Below, in pieces: positions 37,243 through 45,032 of a stretch of DNA of 64,000 nt. This DNA is from a bacterium HR37. GTDB lineage: Bacteria; Desulfobacterota_D; UBA1144; Nemesobacterales; CSP1-2. The DNA lies in NCBI GenBank assembly GCA_002898375.1, contig BEIN01000006.1:1-64000 (forward strand), read 5' to 3'. The stretch's first letter is position 1; every line of letters starts with the position of its first letter. Below the pieces are notes generated by a model. That model was not told the origin of the DNA. It searched no databases and was given only the letters and a program-made list of their open reading frames with translations. A program made the translations under genes and the position numbers.

Positions 37243-38191
37243 AGTATCCGTTATAAGATTTAACCTCAGGGCAAAAGAACCAATAATCCTGCCACACACA
37301 AAAGGAGTAGCACTAAGAGGGGCAATAGGTATATCCCTAAAAAAGACGGTTTGCACCTACAGGGATATAAACAAAGAGTGCGGTTCGTGCATGCTAAATA
37401 CAGTCTGCCCATATCCGGCAGCATTTGAACCCCTGCTAAATAACTTAGAAGTTTGGGGAAGAAGGTTTCTAAATCCACCCCGCCCGTTTGTGATAAAACC
37501 CTTTCAGGGGGAGAAAACGAGTCTGGAAAAAGAAGAGCCATTTCACTTTGATCTTGTAGTGATTGGGAAAGCCATATCCCTTATCCCCTACTTTACACTT
37601 GCAGTTAAAGAGCTTTCAGATAAAGGGATTGGAAAGACAAGAGGTAAATTTGTAATTGAAGGTATAAAAACCCTTAATTACAGGATGGGTTTTTGGAAAG
37701 AGATATTCAATCCGGAAAAGGGGGTATTTACAGAAAGGGTAGAGGAGATTAACTGGGGTGATTTTGTGGAAAAAGCTGCTGAACTTGATCAGAACCGTAT
37801 AACGCTTCTCTTTGTTACACCAACCAAGATAAGGTTTCAAGGAAAAGTAATATTTAATCCTGACTTTACCCACATAATAAAACGGCTTACAGAAAGGATA
37901 CTCTCTCTTTATGCTCTTTACTGTAGTGGAACCGCAAACGAAAAGGCTTTCCCCCTCCATAAGGCCAGTTATGTAAAAACCGTATCACGTAAGGTAAGAT
38001 GGATAGATACAAATAGAGAGTCCACAAAAACGGGAAACACCCATCCAATAGGGGGGTTTACAGGGAGTATAAGCTTTGAAGGAAAACTTAAAGACTTCCT
38101 CCCACTTCTTCTAGCAGGGGAGTTAATCCACATAGGTAAGAACACAACCTTTGGCAACGGATGGTATAAAATCATAAACCCCCCTATATAA
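37226..38191 (+). CDS. cas6: pre-crRNA endoribonuclease Cas6
   Basis: CGSCMLNTVCPYPAAFEP; C-terminal glycine-rich LIHIGKNTTFGNGWYKI; overlaps the CARF gene. Confidence 0.88.
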   Translation: MLDGFRVSVIRFNLRAKEPIILPHTKGVALRGAIGISLKKTVCTYRDINKECGSCMLNTVCPYPAAFEPLLNNLEVWGRRFLNPPRPFVIKPFQGEKTSLEKEEPFHFDLVVIGKAISLIPYFTLAVKELSDKGIGKTRGKFVIEGIKTLNYRMGFWKEIFNPEKGVFTERVEEINWGDFVEKAAELDQNRITLLFVTPTKIRFQGKVIFNPDFTHIIKRLTERILSLYALYCSGTANEKAFPLHKASYVKTVSRKVRWIDTNRESTKTGNTHPIGGFTGSISFEGKLKDFLPLLLAGELIHIGKNTTFGNGWYKIINPPI

Positions 38192-38275
38192 TAAAAAACC
38201 CATTGACAAGAAAAATAATAAGTGCTTTAGTAGGAATTGTAGACCTCTAATCTTTCTCCAAGGAGGTAAGGAGGG

Positions 38276-39904
38276 ATGAGAAAGATTAAGTTTTTTATAT
38301 TATCTATACTGGTTGTGTGTTTAACCCTTCCCTCTTATGCAGCTGAACTTACCCTTGGTGGCTTTCCAAGTTTTATGCGTACCAGGGCCCGGTTTATAAA
38401 AAATGCAACTTTTATAAGCGCAATAGATGATGCCACCGCTCAAGCACTTGGTTTCAGTGATGCTGATGACAACATCTCTTTTGCCGACACCAGGCTTCGT
38501 TTAACCCCGCAGTTGGTGTTAAGCGATTCTGTAACGATAAGGGCACAGGTTGATGTTTTTGATAACGTGATATGGGGTGGAGCCACATCTGCTCTTTTAG
38601 GTGGTCGTAGCACGCTTGTTAACTCCTCTATTACCACTGGGGACAGGTTTAGGGGTGCTCTTCTTATAGGTACAAATGCCATTGACAGGGGTATAGGAGA
38701 GTCCTTTGGAGTGGATGATAATGTACAGTTCTTTAATGTTCGTATGCTTCATGCAGATATTGTTCTCCCAGCAAACCTTGGTTTTGTGAGGATAGGGCGT
38801 CAACCATTTGACTGGGGAATGGGAATACTGGGAAACGGTGGTTGGGACCCACTTTCAGACCTTGGTTTCTTTCTCGATAGGTTTCTCTATCTTAAGTCTT
38901 GGCCTCTTTCTGGAGGGACATTTACATTCATCTTTGTTACAGACAGGTTTACCCAAGGTAATACTGTAGTAACTGCACACGGAGATGGATGGGATGGAGG
39001 TGCATTTGCTCTCGTTTACAACCACCCTTCCACATTGGGTGGCAACATAACCATGGGGGTGTACCTGTTTCCCTGGATCCATCAGGAAAACTTTGGAACC
39101 GCATGTCCACCTCCTCCATTTGGTGAGGGCAATGCGACACTTTGTCCTCCTGTTCCCGTAGGAGCCGATTTGGACTTGAGGTTCTTTACCCTCTACTCAG
39201 CTTTTGTTGACTACAAAACAGATTTCCTCAGATTAACAGGGGAAATTCAGGGAGGATTTGGAGAGATAGAGGCTGGTCCTGCTGAAATCGATATTGAACC
39301 ATCAAATATACTCTTTGCTTTACGTGCTGAGGTCTATCCCAGTTTCCCTATAAAGTTCATAGCAGCTGAGTTTGGATGGGCAAGTGGAGATGAATTTGAC
39401 CCTAACAGCACGGATGTTGAAGGAAGTGTAATCTTCTTTAACCCTGCTTACAATATTGACAACCTCTTATTTAAGCACATGATACCCACTGTATACCAAG
39501 CTGAAGGTAGTGTAATAAATGCCTTTTATGCAAGGGTATGGGGAACGGTAAATCTTCTAGATAGACTTTCATTCTCCCCACAGGTTCTTGTTGCCTGGAA
39601 TCAGGAAACAGATACCTGCGTCAGTGGAGGAGGAACCTGTCTCGGTGGGGTTCCTGTAAATGCTGATAGGTACATGGCAACAGAGTTAGAAGGTACTTTT
39701 ACAGTTAACGTTGTCCCCGGTGTTAACCTTGACATTGTTGGAAGCATTGTAATAGCTGGAGAAGGACTAAAGGATCTCTTAGAAGCACAGGCTAGAGGTC
39801 AACTTGCAAACGCTAACTTAACCGGTACTGTTGATGCAGAGGATGTAGCCTGGGCAGTTCAGGGAAGACTTCTTGTTTTTATAGATGAGTTCCTTAAAAA
39901 ATAA
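38276..39904 (+). CDS. outer-membrane porin-like beta-barrel protein
   Basis: Signal peptide MRKIKFFILSILVVCLTLPSYA; alternating amphipathic strands, VRIGRQPFDWGMGILGNGGWDP. Confidence 0.7.
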   Translation: MRKIKFFILSILVVCLTLPSYAAELTLGGFPSFMRTRARFIKNATFISAIDDATAQALGFSDADDNISFADTRLRLTPQLVLSDSVTIRAQVDVFDNVIWGGATSALLGGRSTLVNSSITTGDRFRGALLIGTNAIDRGIGESFGVDDNVQFFNVRMLHADIVLPANLGFVRIGRQPFDWGMGILGNGGWDPLSDLGFFLDRFLYLKSWPLSGGTFTFIFVTDRFTQGNTVVTAHGDGWDGGAFALVYNHPSTLGGNITMGVYLFPWIHQENFGTACPPPPFGEGNATLCPPVPVGADLDLRFFTLYSAFVDYKTDFLRLTGEIQGGFGEIEAGPAEIDIEPSNILFALRAEVYPSFPIKFIAAEFGWASGDEFDPNSTDVEGSVIFFNPAYNIDNLLFKHMIPTVYQAEGSVINAFYARVWGTVNLLDRLSFSPQVLVAWNQETDTCVSGGGTCLGGVPVNADRYMATELEGTFTVNVVPGVNLDIVGSIVIAGEGLKDLLEAQARGQLANANLTGTVDAEDVAWAVQGRLLVFIDEFLKK

Positions 39905-39921
39905 AAGCTCATAAAAGTGCT

Positions 39922-41073
39922 CTAGATAACTCCCTTCTCTTTAAGAGACTCTATCTCCTCTCTACTGTATCCAAGGGAGATAAGTACCTCCTCTGTGTTT
40001 TCTCCCCAAAGAGGAGGTGGGGTAGCAGAAACACTATCCAGCTCAGACATGATAAAAGGGAGTCTTACCTGAGGTATCTTTTTATCCCCATGGTTTATCT
40101 CAAAAAATAGATTTCTATACCTTAGCTGAGGATGATTTAAAACCTCCCTGAAGTTAAGCACAGGTTCTAAACAGAAATCAAACTCCTCTGCAATCTGTTC
40201 CCACTCACTTCTGGTTTTTAACTGGAATATGCGTGCAACCTCATCTTTGGTTTCTCTGCTGCTATCGTATTGTTTTTCAATTAAATCCTCCCTCCCAACA
40301 GAAAGACAGAAATTCCTCCAGAACTTCTCTTCAAGTATAGCAACGGATACATACCTTTCATCCTTTGTTTTATAGATTCCGTAACATGGAAACTTACCGG
40401 TAAAATCCGTATTTCCCACCTCTGGCAACTTACCGTCCACCATGTATTTGACAAGATGAAAAGAGAAAAAGCTTATTACGCTCTCTGTCATAGAAACATC
40501 TATAAATCTTCCCTTTCCATCTTTCTCCCTAGAGATAAACGCACCAAGAATTGCTATAACCGAAAAAAGTGAACTTGCTGCATCAGCAATCCCAGGAATG
40601 GGAGGTAAATCCTCCCCCGTTATCCCAAGAAGCCCTGAAACCGACATACAGTTAAGGTCATGCAAGGCTCTTTCCCTTTTAGGACCGGTTTGACCATACC
40701 CGGTTATAGCACAGTAGATTACACCTGGATTTATCTCTTTAAGAACACTGTATCCTATGCCTAGTCTATCCATGACCCCGGGCCTAAAGCTCTCAACCAC
40801 GATATCGTATCCGTTTTTTATGAGTTTCTTAAATATCTCCTTTCCCTGCTCAGTTTTTAAATTAAGCCTTATGCTTTTTTTATTCCGGTTTAGAGCAGCA
40901 AAGTAACAACCAAATCCTCCAACATCTGGTTCAATCCAGCGAGCATAGTCCCCTGAATTGGTGTCTTCAATCTTTAATACCTCAGCTCCAAGGTCTGCAA
41001 GAATTAGGGTGGCAAACCCTCCGGGAATAAGCCTGGTTAGATCTAAAACCTTCATTCCCTCAAGTGGAGACAT
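39922..41073 (-). CDS. CaiB/BaiF-type (family III) CoA-transferase
   Basis: PLEGMKVLDLTRLIPGGFATLILADLGAEVLKIED; LNRNKKSIRLNLKTEQGKEIFKKL. Confidence 0.95.
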   Translation of the reverse strand: MSPLEGMKVLDLTRLIPGGFATLILADLGAEVLKIEDTNSGDYARWIEPDVGGFGCYFAALNRNKKSIRLNLKTEQGKEIFKKLIKNGYDIVVESFRPGVMDRLGIGYSVLKEINPGVIYCAITGYGQTGPKRERALHDLNCMSVSGLLGITGEDLPPIPGIADAASSLFSVIAILGAFISREKDGKGRFIDVSMTESVISFFSFHLVKYMVDGKLPEVGNTDFTGKFPCYGIYKTKDERYVSVAILEEKFWRNFCLSVGREDLIEKQYDSSRETKDEVARIFQLKTRSEWEQIAEEFDFCLEPVLNFREVLNHPQLRYRNLFFEINHGDKKIPQVRLPFIMSELDSVSATPPPLWGENTEEVLISLGYSREEIESLKEKGVI

Positions 41074-41112
41074 ATTGTTCCCCCAGTTAAACCAAAGAGT
41101 TTTGATTTATAA

Positions 41113-41240
41113 CTATATACTACCTGCCTTTATTGCATCAACTCTGGGATTAAAAAACAGTATAGGCATCCCGGGTACGAAATCCTCCAATTTATCGTAC
41201 TTCCTTACAATTTTTGCCATCTCATCTGAGAGTGCAATCT
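41113..41240 (-). pseudogene. orphan C-terminal fragment of an unidentified gene
   Basis: Minus-strand frame LSDEMAKIVRKYDKLEDFVPGMPILFFNPRVDAIKAGSI* with no start, joined to the IS fragment. Confidence 0.5.
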
Positions 41241-41246
41241 ACCCCT

Positions 41247-41648
41247 TTACTCCCAACAGAATATCTCAGACACATAGCCAGTGTCCACCTCCTTGAAACC
41301 AGTTGAATCACAGGCAAACAAAAACCCTAAACCCCTCCTTGAAATAACTACCTCCAAAACCTTCCCTAAAAGCCTCTTTATTTCTTTCCCCTTTCCTGAG
41401 GATAGTAAAAATTCCTCTAAATCCCTATAAGACATATTCCTTATATATATCTTTAAAAGTACACATGAAATTAACTGAGGAAGACTATATATATGTGGAC
41501 TCCTCTTATGTGAATACATTGGAAGTGTTTGCCTTGTAACAAAATATGCCACCTTTAAAAACCTCTTGTATCTTCCTTCCCTTTTATTCCTTTTAATATT
41601 ACAATTATTACTAAATCTATTTTGCCTCCTTAAGGTATACTTAACCAT
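41247..41648 (-). pseudogene. truncated IS transposase N-terminal fragment
   Basis: YSHKRSPHIYSLPQLISCVLLKIYIRNMSYRDLEEFLLSSGKGKEIKRLLG resembles the N-terminal region of IS4/IS5-type transposases; only 133 aa, no DDE core. Confidence 0.75.
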
Positions 41649-41672
41649 ATCTAATTTATACCTTAAGGAGGC
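41624..41672 (-). promoter_or_regulatory. 16-bp perfect inverted repeat with the transposase-fragment start codon in the loop
   Basis: GCCTCCTTAAGGTATA (41624-41639) / TATACCTTAAGGAGGC (41657-41672). Confidence 0.8.
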
Positions 41673-41719
41673 TTATTTTCTATCATCTTTGCAACAGAGC
41701 AACTTAATTACTTAAAATC

Positions 41720-43087
41720 ATGAATTGTGCAATCTACACAAGAGTTTCAACGGATACTCAAGCAGAAAAAGAATTTTCTTCTTGTGAGGCTCAGGAAGAA
41801 AAGATAAGAGCTTTTATTAAGAGTCAGGATAACTGGAAGGTTTTTAAGGTTTACTCTGATCCCGGTTATACTGGGGCAAATCTTAATCGACCAGCCTTAC
41901 AAGAATTACTTGAAGACATTAAACAAGGTCAAATTAACATAGTCTTAGTTTATAAGATTGATAGACTTACCCGTTCTCCTAAAGATTTCTACTGCTTAAT
42001 GGAGATTTTTGAAAAATACAAAGTTGATTTTATTTCAATCACGGAAAGATTTGACACCTCTACTCCAGCGGGAAGGCTTTTAAGAAACATAATGCTTACT
42101 TTTGCTCAATTTGAAAAAGAGTTAGCAAGTGAGAGAACAAAGGATAAAATGCTTCAACGTGCAGAAAAAGGTTTGTGGAATGGTGGTATTCCTCCATTTG
42201 GGTATAAAGCAGTGAATAAGAAACTTGTTCTTGATGAGAAAGAATCCAAAGTTGTAAGGTTAATATTTGAAACTTATGTTGATACTGGATCAGTAGCAGA
42301 AGTTTATAACACACTAAAAGAGAAAAATATTGTAAATAGGCAGGGCAAAGTTTTTACCAAATCAAGTCTCAAGAACATCCTTTCTAATCCTGTCTATATA
42401 GGAAAGTTAAAATATGCTGGGAAAATTTATAATGGATTGCACCAGCCTATAATTAGTGAACTTCTTTTTAACGAAGCTCAGGAACTACACAAGAAGAAAG
42501 TCAGAAAAATGAAGCTCTTTAGAAATTATCTTTTTACTGGTTTAATTACCTGTGATGAATGCAGATCAAGAATGACTCCCACTTACACAAACAAGGAAGC
42601 AAAACGAGGAAGAAAGAGATATTTTTATTACAGATGCACCTCTACTCTGAAAAGAGACTGGCAGGTATGCACTACAAGACAGGTAAACGCTGACAGATTA
42701 GAAAGATTTGTTTTAGAAAATTTAGAAAGGGTATCCAGAGACGAACCCTACATTGAAAATCTTTGTTTTAGACTCAATCACAATCCAGATGAGTTGGTTC
42801 GAAATTCCCTAATAAAAAATAGAGTATCGGGCGACCGGGCTGGGTTCGAACTAAGCAAGGAGGAATTGAAAATTGACCCCCAGAATTTAATTTTTCAACT
42901 TAAAATCTTCCTTAACACCCTTTCCTCCCTCTCCCGAGCCGAGCAGGTTCTTTTAATAAGAGAAAGGATTGATTCAATAAAATATTCCCAAAAGAGAATC
43001 AGGGTAAACTTTAAATATTCCTTAAATTTCAATAACTTAACCCATCTTCAACAAGGTTCTGGTCAGGTAGGGGTGGTAGGATTTTAG
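41720..43087 (+). CDS. large serine recombinase
   Basis: AIYTRVSTDTQAEKEFSS resolvase motif; YKIDRLTRSPKDF; Recombinase domain GIPPFGYKAV; zinc ribbon CDECRSRM...YYRCTSTLKRDWQVC. Confidence 0.95.
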   Translation: MNCAIYTRVSTDTQAEKEFSSCEAQEEKIRAFIKSQDNWKVFKVYSDPGYTGANLNRPALQELLEDIKQGQINIVLVYKIDRLTRSPKDFYCLMEIFEKYKVDFISITERFDTSTPAGRLLRNIMLTFAQFEKELASERTKDKMLQRAEKGLWNGGIPPFGYKAVNKKLVLDEKESKVVRLIFETYVDTGSVAEVYNTLKEKNIVNRQGKVFTKSSLKNILSNPVYIGKLKYAGKIYNGLHQPIISELLFNEAQELHKKKVRKMKLFRNYLFTGLITCDECRSRMTPTYTNKEAKRGRKRYFYYRCTSTLKRDWQVCTTRQVNADRLERFVLENLERVSRDEPYIENLCFRLNHNPDELVRNSLIKNRVSGDRAGFELSKEELKIDPQNLIFQLKIFLNTLSSLSRAEQVLLIRERIDSIKYSQKRIRVNFKYSLNFNNLTHLQQGSGQVGVVGF

Positions 43088-43147
43088 AAAAAGAAAATAA
43101 AAATTTCCTCTCCTCTTACCCCTCTGAATTGGTTCGAAAAGAAATAA

Positions 43148-43223
43148 TGGCTCCGGCGGAGGGATTCGAACCCCCGACCCAGTGGTTAACAGCCACTCGC
43201 TCTGCCTGCTGAGCTACGCCGGA
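43148..43223 (-). tRNA. tRNA-Asn (anticodon GTT), CCA encoded
   Basis: Reverse complement TCCGGCGTAGCTCAGCAGGCAGAGCGAGTGGCTGTTAACCACTGGGTCGGGGGTTCGAATCCCTCCGCCGGAGCCA. Confidence 0.96.
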
Positions 43224-43297
43224 ACTTGTGGTTTTAAAATAGGATACATTAAATTTAAATTGAACCTAAGGAGGAGTCAAGTAACCAGAGACATTTC

Positions 43298-43987
43298 CTA
43301 AGAAATCACCTTTAACTTAGGTATTACCAACCGCTCTTTTACATAAGAACCCCTAAGAACTTCTACACAGTTTAAAAGCCCTCTGGTAAAGTCCTTAACG
43401 TCTATTCCCCAAAACACGGGGATAAACCCCTTTAAGTTGTTATAGCTTCTGTTGAGGTAACCGAGTGCTCCCTCATAGTTTTCGTATTCCAGATGGTAAA
43501 AAGCAACGCATGCATGAATTAACCCCTTTAAAAACTCCTTTTCCCTTCCTTCTGACCTTTTCCATAAATCCTCCAAAAACTCATGGCACTCAAAGTAAAA
43601 ACCGCTGTTAAAAAGCAAAATACCCTTTTTTAACTCATCAACTAAAAACCCTTTATCCGCTGAGAGCTCCTTCGATAGAAATCCCCAGTAAGATTTAACC
43701 CTACTACATATATACGAACCATAACCCTTAAACTCCTCTCTAAGCTCAACCATACCTTCCGGAGATACACAGAATAGGGAGAGAAAGCAGCTATCCCTAG
43801 ACACACTTTTCCAGTCTATACATTCTTGGATATCCCTTACATCTACCTTCCCTGTACATAAAATACGCTCACAGAGAACCTTAAGAGAATGCAAAATAGA
43901 GTAAGACATGGATGCTTTAATAGAGGTTAGCAAAATATCACTTAAAATATTTCTTATTTTAACCTCCGTTTTTGTTCTTTTTTTCAT
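43298..43987 (-). CDS. DUF309-domain protein
   Basis: LFNSGFYFECHEFLEDLWKRSEGREKEFLKGLIHACVAFYH. Confidence 0.85.
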   Translation of the reverse strand: MKKRTKTEVKIRNILSDILLTSIKASMSYSILHSLKVLCERILCTGKVDVRDIQECIDWKSVSRDSCFLSLFCVSPEGMVELREEFKGYGSYICSRVKSYWGFLSKELSADKGFLVDELKKGILLFNSGFYFECHEFLEDLWKRSEGREKEFLKGLIHACVAFYHLEYENYEGALGYLNRSYNNLKGFIPVFWGIDVKDFTRGLLNCVEVLRGSYVKERLVIPKLKVIS

Positions 43988-44090
43988 CTAATAATTTATA
44001 ATATATCAAAAGAAAAGAGAAAAGCCTTTCTTTTTTTGCAATGCAAAATGTTGTAAAATAAACTAAAACTGCAAACCTAGAAATTTTGAT

Positions 44091-45032
44091 ATGTCTGATA
44101 CAGATATAAAAGAACTGGAAATAGAGGTTCAACAGGAAGGGGAAGAAACAAAAGAAGAGGAAAAACAGCTTGGTGTATCCCTTCCAGCACTTACAGACTC
44201 AATAGAGAGGTACCTTGCTGAGATAAGCAACTACCCTATTCTCAGCAGAGAAGAAGAGTACGAGCTTGCCATGAGATACAAGAAGTACGGAGACCTCGAA
44301 GCTGCAAGGAAGCTTGTAGTATCAAACCTAAGATTTGTGGTAAAGATAGCCAATGAGTATAAGGGATATGGGCTTAACATAATGGACCTTATTCAGGAAG
44401 GCAACATAGGGCTTATGCAGGCTGTAAAGAGATTTGACCCAACAAAGGGATACCGCCTTATATCCTATGCTGTCTGGTGGATAAGAGCCTACATACAGAA
44501 CTACATAATAAGAACATGGAGCCTGGTTAAGATAGGAACAACACAGGCACAAAGAAAGCTCTTCTACAAGCTGCGCTCAACAAAGCAGAAGATGGAGATG
44601 ACAGAAGAGACTCTAGATCCCGAAGCGTACAAAAACCTTGCAGAGGAACTGGGGGTATCGGATGAAAGCGTTATAGAGATGGATCAGAGAATGGGTGGCA
44701 AAGACCTATCGCTTGATACAGAGGTTAACGAAGAGGGAGAAACAACCCATCTTGACTTCCTCGTCGATGAAACCTCAAATCAGGAAGAGGTAATCACGAA
44801 GGTCGAAGAAGAGGAAAAGCTAAAGAAAGGGCTTCAAGTTGCACTCAGATCCCTTAAGGATAGGGAAAGATTTATAATAGAGAACAGAATCCTTAGGGAA
44901 AAGCCTCTGACGCTTGAGGAACTCGGGCAAAAGCTTAACCTATCCAGAGAACGGGTAAGGCAGATTGAAAGCGCAGCACTTAAAAAGATAAGAGACATAC
45001 TGGAGAAAGAAGGTATAAGCGAGCCATCTTAA
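44091..45032 (+). CDS. rpoH: RNA polymerase sigma-32-type factor
   Basis: SNLRFVVKIANEYKGYGLNIMDLIQEGNIGLMQAVKRFDP; SYAVWWIRAYIQNYIIRTWSLVKIGTTQAQRKLFYKLR; region 4 LNLSRERVRQIE. Confidence 0.94.
   Translation: MSDTDIKELEIEVQQEGEETKEEEKQLGVSLPALTDSIERYLAEISNYPILSREEEYELAMRYKKYGDLEAARKLVVSNLRFVVKIANEYKGYGLNIMDLIQEGNIGLMQAVKRFDPTKGYRLISYAVWWIRAYIQNYIIRTWSLVKIGTTQAQRKLFYKLRSTKQKMEMTEETLDPEAYKNLAEELGVSDESVIEMDQRMGGKDLSLDTEVNEEGETTHLDFLVDETSNQEEVITKVEEEEKLKKGLQVALRSLKDRERFIIENRILREKPLTLEELGQKLNLSRERVRQIESAALKKIRDILEKEGISEPS

Noticed and set aside
42830-42870. GGGCGACCGGGCTGGGTTCGAACT inside the serine recombinase gene, resembling a tRNA T-arm
   Set aside because: The T-stem does not pair and no cloverleaf can be built around it.
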